Shown here piece by piece: positions 8,818-18,592 of a DNA stretch of 64,000 nucleotides. The first letter of the stretch is position 1; every line of letters starts with the position of its first letter. The stretch covers positions 1 through 64,000 of the forward strand of contig CAVOWK010000010.1 of NCBI GenBank assembly GCA_963700045.1, in the 5' to 3' direction. Below the pieces are notes generated by a model. The model made no database searches and was not told where the DNA came from. It worked only from the letters and a program-made list of their open reading frames with translations. The position numbers were made by a program, and so were the translations under genes. This DNA is from RPQJ01 sp963700045. GTDB lineage: Bacteria > Pseudomonadota > Gammaproteobacteria > Steroidobacterales > Steroidobacteraceae.

Positions 8818-10077
8818 ATGTCTCTCGTCGTCGTCGGCATCAACCACCGCACCGCTCCGGTCGAAGTCCGTGAGCGCGTGGTCTTCGAGCCGGCTCGCAT
8901 CCCGGAAGCGTTGCAGCAACTGCGAAACCTGCCGGACGTCCAGGAGACTGTCATCGTCTCGACGTGCAACCGGACCGAGCTCTATTGCGTCGCCGAGAAT
9001 CTCGGCCAGGCCGAACTCGGGGAGTGGCTGCAGCGGTACCACGGACTCGGCGTGCCGTTGCACCACAGTCTCTATCACCACGACGAGGACAAGGCCGTCA
9101 ATCACGCGTTCTCGGTGGCGTCGGGCCTCGACTCGATGGTGCTCGGCGAGCCGCAGATCCTCGGCCAGCTCAAGGATGCCTACCGGCTCGCGCAGGAAGC
9201 GGGCACCACCGGCCCGGTGCTGAACCGCCTGTTCCAGTCCGCGTTCTCGGTAGCAAAGCGAGTGCGCACCGAAACCAAGATCGGCGCCAACGCCGTATCC
9301 GTGGCCTCGGCCGCCGTGGCGATGGCGCGCACCGTTTTCGCGAGCTTCGACAACCGGACTGCGCTCCTGGTGGGCGCAGGCGAGACCGTTGCGCTCGCGG
9401 CAAGGCACCTGTACGCCGATGGCCTGCGCCGGATGATCATCGCCAACCGCAGCGTCGACCGTGCGCGCGAACTGGCCGCCGAATTCCACGGATTCGCGAT
9501 CGGCCTCGACGAGATTCCCAACCACCTGAAGGAAGCCGACATCGTCGTCGCTTCCACGGCCGCCCCGCACTCGATCATCACGCGACACATGACGGAGCAG
9601 GCGCTGCGCGCGCGCAAGCGCCGCCCGATGTTCATGGTGGACATCGCGGTGCCGCGCGACATCGACGCCGACGTGGCCGAACTCGAGGACGTCTACCTGT
9701 TCACGGTCGACGACCTGCAGTCGGTCGTCAACGAAAACCTCGAGGGGCGCCGCCAGGCTGCGCGGGAAGCCGGCGCACTGATCGACGCCGAGGTCGAGCG
9801 TTTCGTGCATCTGCTGCGCACGCGCGACGCCGCGCCGCTCATCCGCCGCCTGCGCGAGGACGCGGACCGCACGCGCCAGCGCACGCTCGAACAGGCGCGG
9901 TTGATGCTCGCCCACGGCAAGAGCCAGGACGAGGTCCTGAGCTTTCTCGCCAATACGCTCACCAACCGGCTCATCCACGCACCCAGCCAGCGGCTGCGCG
10001 ACGCGGCGGAGACCGGCGACGGCGAGATCATCGAGACGATCGCCGACATCTACCGGCTCGATCAGCCGCACGATTGA
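8818..10077 (+). CDS. hemA: Glutamyl-tRNA reductase
   Basis: 419 residues from the ATG at 8818, one longer than E. coli HemA. It reduces glutamyl-tRNA(Glu) to glutamate-1-semialdehyde, the first step of C5 tetrapyrrole synthesis. The nucleophilic cysteine is Cys50 in VIVSTCNRTELY, the exact position of the E. coli residue. GINHRTAPVEVRE, the EPQILGQLKDAY segment and the NADPH-binding LLVGAGETVALAARHL follow, then the C-terminal dimerisation helices. The stop overlaps the prfA start (TGATG), so the two are translationally coupled; this hemA-prfA-prmC order is standard for the class. Confidence 0.98.
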   Translation: MSLVVVGINHRTAPVEVRERVVFEPARIPEALQQLRNLPDVQETVIVSTCNRTELYCVAENLGQAELGEWLQRYHGLGVPLHHSLYHHDEDKAVNHAFSVASGLDSMVLGEPQILGQLKDAYRLAQEAGTTGPVLNRLFQSAFSVAKRVRTETKIGANAVSVASAAVAMARTVFASFDNRTALLVGAGETVALAARHLYADGLRRMIIANRSVDRARELAAEFHGFAIGLDEIPNHLKEADIVVASTAAPHSIITRHMTEQALRARKRRPMFMVDIAVPRDIDADVAELEDVYLFTVDDLQSVVNENLEGRRQAAREAGALIDAEVERFVHLLRTRDAAPLIRRLREDADRTRQRTLEQARLMLAHGKSQDEVLSFLANTLTNRLIHAPSQRLRDAAETGDGEIIETIADIYRLDQPHD

Positions 10078-11156
10078 TGAAAGATTCGATCCGACGCCGT
10101 CTCGAGAGGACGGTCGAGCGTTTCGAGGAAGTGGGCGCGCTGCTCGCCGATCCCGGCGTGATTGCGAAACAGGGCCAGTTCCGCGACCTCTCGATGGAAT
10201 ACTCGCGGCTCGAGCCCGTTGCGCAGCGGTTCAGCGAATTTTCCCGGCTTGAAGGCGAACTGCGTGCTGCGGAGGAAATGGCGTCCGGCGCCGACGTCGA
10301 GATGCGCGAACTGGCAGCGGATGAAGCCCGCGAACTGCGCGAGCGGATCGACGCGGAAGGCCTCGAACTCACGCGCCTGCTCGTCCCGAAGGATCCGCGC
10401 GACGACTCCAACATATTCCTGGAAATCCGCGCCGGCACCGGGGGTGACGAAGCCGCGATTTTCGCCGGCGACCTGTTCCGCATGTATTCGCGCTATGCCG
10501 AGCGGCAGGGCTGGAAGGTCGAAGTGCTGAGCGAAAGCGCGGGCGAGCACGGCGGCTACAAGGAAATCATCAGCCGTGTCGTGGGCCGCGGTGCGTACTC
10601 GAAGCTCAAGTTCGAATCGGGCGCGCACCGCGTGCAGCGCGTGCCGGCCACGGAAGCACAGGGCCGCATCCACACCTCGGCGTGCACGGTCGCGATCCTG
10701 CCGGAACTCGAGGAGATCGAGGACCTGCCGATCAATCCCGCCGAACTGCGCGTCGACACGTTCCGCGCCTCGGGTGCTGGCGGCCAGCACGTCAACAAGA
10801 CCGATTCGGCCATCCGCATCACTCACCTCCCGACGGGTGTCGTAGTGGAGTGCCAGGACGAACGCTCGCAGCACAAGAACCGCTCGCGCGCGATGTCGCT
10901 GCTGCGGGCGCGCCTGCTGGAAGCGCAACGGCAGAAGCAGTCGGCGCAGCAGGCGCAGGAGCGCAAGCTGCAGGTGGGCACGGGCGACCGCTCCGAGCGG
11001 ATCCGCACCTACAACTATCCGCAGGGGCGCGTGACGGACCACCGCATCAACCTGACGCTGTACCAGCTGCCCTCGGTCATGGAAGGCGCCCTCGCCGACG
11101 TGATCGGCCCGCTGCAGCAGGAATGGCAGGCAGAGCAGCTGGCGCAGCTGGAGTGA
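10077..11156 (+). CDS. prfA: Peptide chain release factor 1
   Basis: 359 residues. The start is the ATG at 10077, overlapping the hemA stop; the open frame extends far upstream inside hemA, but MKDSIRRRLERTVERFEE is the normal RF1 N-terminus. It reads UAA and UAG. The codon-recognition tripeptide PAT is visible in HRVQRVPATEAQGRIHTS, and the catalytic GGQ is at residues 235-237 in ASGAGGQHVNKTDSAIRI. Its GGQ glutamine is the substrate of PrmC, encoded 25 bp downstream. Confidence 0.98.
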   Translation: MKDSIRRRLERTVERFEEVGALLADPGVIAKQGQFRDLSMEYSRLEPVAQRFSEFSRLEGELRAAEEMASGADVEMRELAADEARELRERIDAEGLELTRLLVPKDPRDDSNIFLEIRAGTGGDEAAIFAGDLFRMYSRYAERQGWKVEVLSESAGEHGGYKEIISRVVGRGAYSKLKFESGAHRVQRVPATEAQGRIHTSACTVAILPELEEIEDLPINPAELRVDTFRASGAGGQHVNKTDSAIRITHLPTGVVVECQDERSQHKNRSRAMSLLRARLLEAQRQKQSAQQAQERKLQVGTGDRSERIRTYNYPQGRVTDHRINLTLYQLPSVMEGALADVIGPLQQEWQAEQLAQLE

Positions 11157-11181
11157 TCGCTGGTCGCCAGCCACACATCGC

Positions 11182-12117
11182 ATGGCTACCGAAGTCTCCC
11201 GGCTGATCGACGAAGGCATTGCGCGCCTGCCGCGGGTCGCGGACGACCCACGGCACGAAGCCGAGATCCTGCTTGCCGCCGCGCTCGGCAAGTCGCGCGC
11301 CTGGATCATGGCCCACCCCGAGGAACGCATCCTCGACTGCGAAGCTACGGACCGCTATGAGGCCTATGTCACGCGGCGCTCGCACGGCGAACCGGTGGCC
11401 TACGTCCTCGGCGAGAAGGAATTCTGGTCGCTGCCGCTCGAGGTCACGCCGGACGTGCTCATTCCACGACCCGAGACCGAACTCGTCGTCGAAGTCGCCC
11501 TGACCCACCTCCCGCGCGACCAGGACGCGCGGGTGCTGGACCTCGCTGCGGGCAGCGGTGCGATTGCACTGGCTCTTGCCAGCGAACTGCCACGCACCAA
11601 GGTCGTTGGCACGGACATCTCCGCGGCGGCCACCGCCGTGGCGCGGCGCAACGCGCGACGACTCGGCCTCGCCAACGTGCAGTTCAGGACGGGCAACTGG
11701 TTCGATCCGGTCGCGGAGGAACGGTTCGACCTGATCGCCAGCAATCCTCCGTACATCGCCGAATCCGACGATCGCGTCGAACCAGCCGTGCGCCGCTTCG
11801 AACCGCACGGTGCGTTGTTCGGGGGGACGGACGGGCTCGAGGCATTGCGGGAGATCACCGGCACGGCGGGCGATCACCTGTCGCCAGGAGGTTGGCTGGT
11901 CGTCGAGCACGGGGACCGGCAGGGCCTCGCCGTACACGAACTGCTGCGTGCGGCGGGGTTCGCCGACGTCACGACCCACCAGGATCTGGCCGGTCTTGAC
12001 CGCTGCACCGCAGGCCGCTGGCCGGGACGCCCTGGTAGCGTGACATCGAGCCGCCGCCCGTTCACTATGCGCACCCACTTTCGTTCCACTTTTCGCAGGC
12101 AGGTCACGCAGCCATGA
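11182..12117 (+). CDS. prmC: Protein-(glutamine-N5) methyltransferase, release-factor specific
   Basis: 311 residues; methylates the GGQ glutamine of RF1 and RF2. The SAM-binding region VLDLAAGSGAIALAL and the catalytic NPPY (in DLIASNPPYIAESDDRV) are clear. Family proteins usually end shortly after the segment corresponding to DLAGLDRCTAGRW. Here the frame continues for about 30 basic residues before a TGA that overlaps the ppiB start (ATGA at 12114). The tail looks like translated intergenic sequence, so a lost stop codon is likely. Either way the coupling to ppiB is tight. Confidence 0.95.
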   Translation: MATEVSRLIDEGIARLPRVADDPRHEAEILLAAALGKSRAWIMAHPEERILDCEATDRYEAYVTRRSHGEPVAYVLGEKEFWSLPLEVTPDVLIPRPETELVVEVALTHLPRDQDARVLDLAAGSGAIALALASELPRTKVVGTDISAAATAVARRNARRLGLANVQFRTGNWFDPVAEERFDLIASNPPYIAESDDRVEPAVRRFEPHGALFGGTDGLEALREITGTAGDHLSPGGWLVVEHGDRQGLAVHELLRAAGFADVTTHQDLAGLDRCTAGRWPGRPGSVTSSRRPFTMRTHFRSTFRRQVTQP

Positions 12118-12608
12118 TCCGATTCGAAACTTCGCTCGGCGCGTTCACGATCGAACTCTTCGACAAGGACGCACCCGTCACGGTGCAGAACTTCCTCGAC
12201 TACGTGGACGCCGGTCATTTCGACGGCACCGTCTTCCATCGCGTGATCCCGGGCTTCGTCGTGCAGGGCGGCGGCATGACCGAGGACATGAAGCAGAAGT
12301 CGACGCGCGCGCCGATCAAGAACGAAGCCGACAACGGCGTCAAGAACCGGCGCGGCACGCTGTCCATGGCGCGCACCAACGATCCGCACAGCGCCACCTC
12401 GCAGTTCTTCATCAACCTGGTCGACAACTCCAACCTCGACCCGGGTCGCGGCGGCGCCGGCTATGCCGTGTTCGGCTGCGTTTCCGAGGGCATGCCGGTG
12501 ATCGACGCCATGGCCAAGGTCAAGACGGGCCGGCGCGGCATGCACGACGACGTGCCGGTCGAGCCGATCAAGGTCGTCAGCGCGAAACGCGTCACCGCCG
12601 CGCAGTAA
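12114..12608 (+). CDS. ppiB: Peptidyl-prolyl cis-trans isomerase, cyclophilin type
   Basis: 164 residues without a signal peptide, so a cytoplasmic PpiB-type rotamase. Cyclophilin signatures are FHRVIPGFVVQGGG (active-site Arg in FHR), NDPHSATSQFFINLVDN and YAVFGCVSEGMPVID. The start overlaps the prmC stop. The symbol rests on the lack of an export signal and on length; a periplasmic PpiA would be longer. Confidence 0.95.
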   Translation: MIRFETSLGAFTIELFDKDAPVTVQNFLDYVDAGHFDGTVFHRVIPGFVVQGGGMTEDMKQKSTRAPIKNEADNGVKNRRGTLSMARTNDPHSATSQFFINLVDNSNLDPGRGGAGYAVFGCVSEGMPVIDAMAKVKTGRRGMHDDVPVEPIKVVSAKRVTAAQ

Positions 12609-12647
12609 TCCACGCAGCATTCCGCACCCTCCTCCGGGGCAACACGC

Positions 12648-13367
12648 ATGGCGAAACGTCGGCGCGGGCTGGCGGGCCGGATCCTGCGCGGCCTGCTGTT
12701 CGCAGGGCTCGCCTGGGCGGCACTGACGCTGGTCACCGTGGTCGCGTTCCGCTGGCTCGACCCACCGTTCACGACCTTCATGCTCACGGACCGTGTGGGC
12801 GCGCTGTTCTCGCGCGAGAAAGGCTACGATTTCAGTCACGACTGGGTCGACTGGGACCAGATCTCGAAGTACGCCGCCGTCGCGGTGATCGCCGCCGAGG
12901 ACCAGAAGTTTCCCCACCACCGCGGGTTCGACTTCAAGCAGATCGACAAGGCGCTGGCGGACCGGGAACGCGGCCGCCGCGTGCGCGGCGCCAGCACGAT
13001 CTCGCAGCAGGTGGCCAAGAACATCTTCCTGTGGCGCGGGCAGAGCTGGTTCCGCAAGGGTCTCGAGGCTGGCATTACCGTGCTGATCGAGACCTTCTGG
13101 AGCAAACAGCGCATCCTCGAGGTCTACCTGAACATCGCCGAGTTCGGGCGTGGCACGTACGGCGTACAGGCCGCCAGCCGCCGCTATTTCCACAAGGACG
13201 CGGCGAACCTGACTCGTTCGGAGGCCGCGCTGCTCGCGGCAGTTCTGCCTGCTCCCACGCGCTTCAAGGCCGCGGCGCCGTCGAACTACGTCAGGAAGCG
13301 ACAGGCCTGGATCCAGCGGCAGATGTACGCGCTCGGCGGAACGTCCTATCTGGCGGAGTTGCGCTGA
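12648..13367 (+). CDS. mtgA: Monofunctional peptidoglycan glycosyltransferase
   Basis: 239 residues, GT51 family. One N-terminal membrane helix (about residues 12-34) anchors a periplasmic domain that polymerises lipid II. The catalytic Glu is residue 84 in VIAAEDQKFPHHRGFD, followed by RGASTISQQVAKNIFLW and EVYLNIAEFGRGTYGVQAA, all core GT51 motifs. There is no transpeptidase domain, so it is monofunctional. It sits 39 bp after ppiB. Confidence 0.97.
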   Translation: MAKRRRGLAGRILRGLLFAGLAWAALTLVTVVAFRWLDPPFTTFMLTDRVGALFSREKGYDFSHDWVDWDQISKYAAVAVIAAEDQKFPHHRGFDFKQIDKALADRERGRRVRGASTISQQVAKNIFLWRGQSWFRKGLEAGITVLIETFWSKQRILEVYLNIAEFGRGTYGVQAASRRYFHKDAANLTRSEAALLAAVLPAPTRFKAAAPSNYVRKRQAWIQRQMYALGGTSYLAELR

Positions 13368-13419
13368 CGGCGGCAAGCTTGGGCTGCCAGCACGAAACGA
13401 TGCCAGCCGGAGACACCGC

Positions 13420-14892
13420 ATGACCGAGGCAACGGAAGCACGCCGCACCCACATCGCGATCATCGGCGCCGGGCATTCAGGCCTGTGCATGGGAATGCGC
13501 CTCAAGCAGGCCGGCCTGCACGATTTCGTGATCCTCGAAAAGGCCGCCACGCTCGGCGGCACGTGGCGCGACAACACCTACCCCGGCGCGTCCTGTGACG
13601 CGCCCTCGTTCCTGTACAGCTTCTCGTTCGCGCAGAAGACCGACTGGAGCCGGCGTTTCGCCTGGCAGTCCGAGCTGCTCGGTTACTCGACCGAACTCGC
13701 CATCAAGCACGGCTTGCTGCCGCACTGCCGCTTCAACGCAGAAGTCACGCGGATCGCGTATGACGAGACCGGCAACACGTGGGCGCTGGCTTGCGCGGAC
13801 GGCACCGAGATCGTCGCAGACTTCGTGATCGCGGGCGTCGGGCAGCTCAATCGGCCGTCCACGCCGGCGATTGCCGGCCAGTCCGCCTTCGCCGGCACGC
13901 AGTTTCATTCGGCGCAGTGGAACCATGCCGTTGATCTTGCGGGCAAGCGCATTGCCGTGATCGGCAACGCCGCGAGCGCCGTCCAGTTCGTGCCGCAGAT
14001 CGCACCGCTCGCGTCGAAGCTCACGATCTTCCAGCGCTCGGCCAACTGGCTGATGCCGCGCAAGGACCGCCTCTATGCATCGCGTACGCAGCGGTTGCTC
14101 ACACGGTTCCCCGGTCTCGCCCGGCTGTACCACGACGCGCAGTGGCTCTTCTTCGGCGAGATGCAGCTCACGCCGCTGATGAAGCAGGTGAAACCAGTGC
14201 AAGCGCTCGCGCGCTGGAAGTCGCTCGCGCACCTGCGCCGCCAGGTCAAGGATCCCGCCCTGCGCGCGAAGCTCGTGCCGGGCTATCCAATCGGCGCCAA
14301 ACGCGTGCTGTTCAACGACGATTACTACCCGGCGCTGTCGCGGCCGAATGTCGAACTCGTGACGGACGCCATCGAGCGCATCGAGCCGGAGGGCGTGCGC
14401 TCAAGGACGGGGCAGCTGTATTCCGCCGACGTCATCATCTACGCGACGGGATTCAAGAGCACCGACTTCCTCGCCCCGATGCAGATCACCGGCCGCGGCG
14501 GGCTCGACCTGAAGCAGGAATGGTCCAAGGGCGCGCGTGCGTACCTCGGGGTCACGGTCACCGGCTTCCCGAATTTCTTCATGCTGTACGGCCCCAATAC
14601 CAACCTGGGTCACAACAGCATCCTGGTCATGATCGAGGCGCAGGTGGGTTACATCCTGGACGCGCTTGCGAAAATGAAGTCTCGAGGCGTCAAGCGCATC
14701 GACGTCAAGCGCGACGTGCTGGAGGCCTACAACCGCAGCCTGCAGCAGGATCTCGCCAAGTCCGTGTGGGCCACCACCGGCGCCAGCTGGTACAAGCTCG
14801 CCGACGGCACCATCACCAACAACTGGCCGCACAGCACGATTCGCTACCAGCGCCTGCTGCGCGAGGCGAGGCTCGAGGATTACGACACATGA
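13420..14892 (+). CDS. Flavin-containing monooxygenase (Baeyer-Villiger type)
   Basis: 490 residues. An N-terminal FAD fold (HIAIIGAGHSGLCMGMRL) is followed by GGTWRDNTYPGASCDAPS. The Baeyer-Villiger fingerprint FxGxxxHxxxW is present as FAGTQFHSAQW, and a second dinucleotide fold for NADPH (IAVIGNAASAVQFVPQIA) follows. The C-terminus has the conserved ATGF and NTNLGHNS segments. Such enzymes insert oxygen next to ketones or hydroxylate soft heteroatoms; the substrate cannot be read here. Its stop overlaps the start of the M28 peptidase gene (ATGA), so the two form a transcription unit. Confidence 0.92.
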   Translation: MTEATEARRTHIAIIGAGHSGLCMGMRLKQAGLHDFVILEKAATLGGTWRDNTYPGASCDAPSFLYSFSFAQKTDWSRRFAWQSELLGYSTELAIKHGLLPHCRFNAEVTRIAYDETGNTWALACADGTEIVADFVIAGVGQLNRPSTPAIAGQSAFAGTQFHSAQWNHAVDLAGKRIAVIGNAASAVQFVPQIAPLASKLTIFQRSANWLMPRKDRLYASRTQRLLTRFPGLARLYHDAQWLFFGEMQLTPLMKQVKPVQALARWKSLAHLRRQVKDPALRAKLVPGYPIGAKRVLFNDDYYPALSRPNVELVTDAIERIEPEGVRSRTGQLYSADVIIYATGFKSTDFLAPMQITGRGGLDLKQEWSKGARAYLGVTVTGFPNFFMLYGPNTNLGHNSILVMIEAQVGYILDALAKMKSRGVKRIDVKRDVLEAYNRSLQQDLAKSVWATTGASWYKLADGTITNNWPHSTIRYQRLLREARLEDYDT

Positions 14893-16616
14893 CGAAGATT
14901 GCGTTGCGCTTGACCGTGGCGCTGCTGAACCTGCCGCTGCTGACCTCGACCGTCATACAGGCCGCGACGCCGGCAAGGATCGAACAGGCGACGGACGCGC
15001 CAGTAAAGAACGTGCCCGGAAAGTACCTCATCGACCCGCAGCGCCTGTCGGACATCACGCGAACCTTGTCGTCCGACGAGTTCGAAGGGCGCGCGCCGGG
15101 CACGCCGGGCGAGACGAAAACCATCGCTTACCTCGTCGAGCAATTCAAAACCGTGGGTCTCGAGCCGGCCGGACCGGATGGCTCCTATGTCCAGGTCGTG
15201 CCGCTCGTGCGCACGCAGGTGCCGGCAGATGCGTCCATGAGCGTTACCGTGGCCAGCACGCGGCGCGCGCTGGTGCAGCAACAGGACATGGCCGCCCTCG
15301 CCCTGCGTCCTGTTGATCGCGTGCGCATAGAGAATGCGCCGCTGGTTTTCGTCGGCTATGGCGTCAGCGCGCCGGAGCGCGGCTGGGACGACTACAAGGA
15401 CGTCGACCTGCGCGGCAAGGTTGCCGTGTACCTCGTCAACGACCCGGACTTCGAAGCCATTCCGGGTGAGGACGCGTACGGCAAGTTCGGCGGCAAAGCG
15501 GCCACTTACTACGCGCGGTGGACGTACAAGTACGAGGAAGCGGCGCGGCGCGGTGCGATCGCTGCGCTGATCGTGCACGAGACGGAAGCCGCGGCGTATG
15601 GCTGGAACACGGCGATCGCGCCGAACGGCGAAGGCTACGACATCGTGCGAGCCGATCCCGCGAAGGAAAAGCTGCTGCTGCAGTCGTGGCTGCATCGGGA
15701 CGCGGCGGTCGAGATTCTGCGCGGCGCGGGCCTCGATTTCGAAGTGCTGAAGAAGAGTGCGCGCAGCAAGGCATTCCAACCCATCGAGTTGCGGGATTCG
15801 ACGTTCGCGGCGGATTTCCCGCTCGCCCATGCTCGCATCGACAGCCACAACGTGATTGGCAGGATCACCGGCGGGCGGTATCCGAACGAAAGCATCATGG
15901 TCGGCGGACACTGGGACGCGTACGGCAGCGGCGAGCCCGACGCCAACGGCCTGCGATTCCGCGCGGGCGCGCTCGACGATGCCATCGGCATGGCCGGCGC
16001 GATCGAAATCGCGCGCGCATTCAAGCAAGGCCCGCGTCCGGAGCGCACGATCGTGTTCTCGGCATGGACCGCCGAAGAACGCGGGTTACTGGGATCCGAA
16101 TACTACGCGGACCACCCATGGCTGCCGCTCGAGACCACCGTCGCCAATTTCACGATGGACGTGCTGCAGCCGAACGGCCTCGCGCGCGACATCGTGCTGG
16201 TCGGCGCCGGCCAGAACGAGCTTGATTCACTGCTGACGCAAGAAGCCGCCGGCCAGGGCCGCGTCGTTACGCCAGACGCTAAGCCTGAACGTGGCCTCGC
16301 CTTCCGTGCCGATCACTTCCCGTTCGCCAGGCGTGGCGTGCCCACGTTGCTGTTGATGGGTATCGGCGGCGGCCACGACCTCGTCAACGGCGGCCGCGAA
16401 GCAGGCGACCGCTGGGTCGCCGAATTCACGGCGAAGTGCTACCACCAGGCCTGCGACCGCTGGAGCGCGACCTGGGACCTGAGCGGCGCGGCCCAGGACG
16501 TCACGCTCGTCTACCAGATGGCCGGGCAGCTCGCGTATTCGCGCGCGTGGCCGCAGTGGAACCCGGGCAGCGAGTTCAAGGCGGTGCGGGATACGAGCGC
16601 GGCGCAAAGGCGGTAG
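14889..16616 (+). CDS. Secreted M28-family zinc aminopeptidase
   Basis: 575 residues from the ATG at 14889 that overlaps the preceding stop; the open frame upstream lies inside the monooxygenase gene. A Sec signal peptide (TVALLNLPLLTSTVIQAAT) precedes the domain. Zinc-site segments are GGHWDAYGSGEPD (His, Asp), AGALDDAIGMAGAIE (bridging Asp), SAWTAEERGLLGSEYYA (catalytic and metal Glu) and DHFPFARRGVPTLLL (final His). A PA-like insert lies near residues 130-260. It probably trims peptides in the periplasm or outside the cell. Confidence 0.92.
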   Translation: MTKIALRLTVALLNLPLLTSTVIQAATPARIEQATDAPVKNVPGKYLIDPQRLSDITRTLSSDEFEGRAPGTPGETKTIAYLVEQFKTVGLEPAGPDGSYVQVVPLVRTQVPADASMSVTVASTRRALVQQQDMAALALRPVDRVRIENAPLVFVGYGVSAPERGWDDYKDVDLRGKVAVYLVNDPDFEAIPGEDAYGKFGGKAATYYARWTYKYEEAARRGAIAALIVHETEAAAYGWNTAIAPNGEGYDIVRADPAKEKLLLQSWLHRDAAVEILRGAGLDFEVLKKSARSKAFQPIELRDSTFAADFPLAHARIDSHNVIGRITGGRYPNESIMVGGHWDAYGSGEPDANGLRFRAGALDDAIGMAGAIEIARAFKQGPRPERTIVFSAWTAEERGLLGSEYYADHPWLPLETTVANFTMDVLQPNGLARDIVLVGAGQNELDSLLTQEAAGQGRVVTPDAKPERGLAFRADHFPFARRGVPTLLLMGIGGGHDLVNGGREAGDRWVAEFTAKCYHQACDRWSATWDLSGAAQDVTLVYQMAGQLAYSRAWPQWNPGSEFKAVRDTSAAQRR

Positions 16617-16712
16617 GCAGGCGCGTGGAGTTGCCAATGGGCAGCCTGGTACGCGGCAGCAGCGCCAGGACCGTGCGGGTGGCACTTGCGGTCACGGGGC
16701 AAGGGCGCCGAC

Positions 16713-18548
16713 TCAATCGAGCAGCGAGATGGGTGCCAGGCCTTCGATGTACATCATTCCGTTCTCGATCCGAACGTGATTCTCGCTTCTGACTTCGTGA
16801 TCGAATCGGTACACGATCCTGGCGGTTCCCTCGGTCAACGCCTGGTCCCAGGCCACGGCCTTCTGTACGACAGCTTCATTGCGTTGACGCCATGCTGCCA
16901 GCGCGCGACCACCGTGCCGCTGCTCGAGCCGCTGCAAGGCGATCCCCGGCGACATGATCGTCGCGGTGGCGTTGTTGCCGCCAAAGCCCTTGGAATTCAA
17001 GAAGGACACATCCCAGTCCGTGGGAGAGCGACTTAGTGGCCTTGGTGAAAGCCGCAGGTGATCGCGTTCGACGTCGGCAGCAACCTCGTCGATCGTCGCG
17101 ATGCCGGGCAGGATGCCGTGCTCGAACACGCCGAGAGTCGAAGCGAGCTGATCACCGCCTGCCGCCGCCATGGTATGGCCCACGAAGCACTTGATTGCTG
17201 CCACCGGCCAGTTCTCTATGCCGAATGCGGTGGCGACCCGATTCAGGATCTGGGACTCGGTGGTCCGGTTCTGCGGAGTGCCGGTGCCGTGCGCCTGCAC
17301 GAAACTGCGGTGGCGTATCGACTCCTCGCCAAAGTCCCGCATCGCACGAGCCACGGCCTTGGCGAACGTAATGTAGTTGCCAACGCCGGGTGACGAGATC
17401 GACTTCTTGTAGCCGTCGGCCTGCACCTGGACATCGGTTACTGCGCCGAAAATGACCGCACCGAGCTCGACGGCAAGCGCGTCGTCGAGCAGCACGACGA
17501 ACTGCGCGCCCTCGGCGATGGTGAAACCGCTGTTCTCGGCAAAGGGCCGGCAGGCGCGGCGGAGGTCGGGTTCAGTCACGCCCCTGCGCCGGTCCAGGTT
17601 GAGCAACGCCTGGTCCGTTCCCAGGGCCCCCATCGTCGCGAGGCCCTCGATCACATCCGCGCAAAGCGGCGCCTCAGCACCACCGACCAGGGCAACACGT
17701 GATCGGCCGGATACGATGTCGAACATCCCGTGCCGAAGGTTGTAGAGGAAGGTCGCGCAGGCGCCCATGTTGTGACCCGTCTGGCCGACGCTGCCGAGCA
17801 GGTAGGCATTGACGAAGTCCGCGGGCATCTGTGCCAGACCCATGGGCACCTGCTTCGACGTGGGTCGCAGGCCGCGGTAGCGGGATGAGAGCAAACCGCC
17901 ATTGCCCTCCTGGTCAAGCTGCCCCATGGCGCTGCCGGCGTACACGCTGACTCGATCCGGCGGCACGTGCTGCATCAGCGTGCCCCAGTCGATGCCCAGC
18001 GAACCGAGTGCGTCGTTCGCTGCAAAGAGCGCGATCTGGACCGCCCTGGGGTGACCGCGGCCCGGGTAGAGCGACTTGGGATCGAAACCGGTAGGAAGCT
18101 GGCCGGCGGCACTGACTTCCAGCGCCCGCGTCACGGGCAAGAAGACTTCGGCCTCCTCCGGCACACTGATGCGAACACGACCGGCGACGCTCTCGCCAAT
18201 AATCCAGCCTGCCGGCAGGCTATCGGGCAGGTCTCGCGGAGATACGAGGAACGAGACAGGCCCTTGTCCGGGTGTCACGCGGGCTTTGCAGTTCCACGCC
18301 ACGTTCTTCGGGTCGAGGAGTTCCGGCTCGAGGCCACGCACCAGCGTGTGCTCGAGGACGTAGTCGCGCTTTTCGGCGTCGATCTGCCCCTTGAGGCCCA
18401 TCAGACCCGCCAGGCTGCGAATCGTCCCGGCCGTCAGGCCCTGCTCCAGGACGTCGATGATCGAGCGCCGGTAACCGTGATGAGATGAACTCCGTCCCGC
18501 CGCATTGATGCCGCCGATGCCGGCTATGACCGCCAGTGATTTCGTCAC
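16713..18548 (-). CDS. fabY: Beta-ketoacyl synthase, FabY-like
   Basis: 611 residues from a GTG at 18548. The ketosynthase triad is present: Cys264 in GHNMGACATFLYN, His in VQAHGTGTPQNRTTES and His in KCFVGHTMAAAGGDQ. The protein is much longer than FabB or FabF (about 410) and has a long N-terminal region (ITRSLAGLMGLKGQ-like helices, YVLEHTLVRGLEPE). This matches the FabY family known from Pseudomonas aeruginosa, which condenses acetyl-CoA with malonyl-ACP to start fatty acid synthesis in place of FabH. It is a single gene with its own upstream region, which holds nested palindromes. Confidence 0.85.
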   Translation of the reverse strand: MTKSLAVIAGIGGINAAGRSSSHHGYRRSIIDVLEQGLTAGTIRSLAGLMGLKGQIDAEKRDYVLEHTLVRGLEPELLDPKNVAWNCKARVTPGQGPVSFLVSPRDLPDSLPAGWIIGESVAGRVRISVPEEAEVFLPVTRALEVSAAGQLPTGFDPKSLYPGRGHPRAVQIALFAANDALGSLGIDWGTLMQHVPPDRVSVYAGSAMGQLDQEGNGGLLSSRYRGLRPTSKQVPMGLAQMPADFVNAYLLGSVGQTGHNMGACATFLYNLRHGMFDIVSGRSRVALVGGAEAPLCADVIEGLATMGALGTDQALLNLDRRRGVTEPDLRRACRPFAENSGFTIAEGAQFVVLLDDALAVELGAVIFGAVTDVQVQADGYKKSISSPGVGNYITFAKAVARAMRDFGEESIRHRSFVQAHGTGTPQNRTTESQILNRVATAFGIENWPVAAIKCFVGHTMAAAGGDQLASTLGVFEHGILPGIATIDEVAADVERDHLRLSPRPLSRSPTDWDVSFLNSKGFGGNNATATIMSPGIALQRLEQRHGGRALAAWRQRNEAVVQKAVAWDQALTEGTARIVYRFDHEVRSENHVRIENGMMYIEGLAPISLLD

Positions 18549-18592
18549 TCAGGGACCCTTCCAGCCAGGAGAAGTCGACCAACGCCAGCTGT

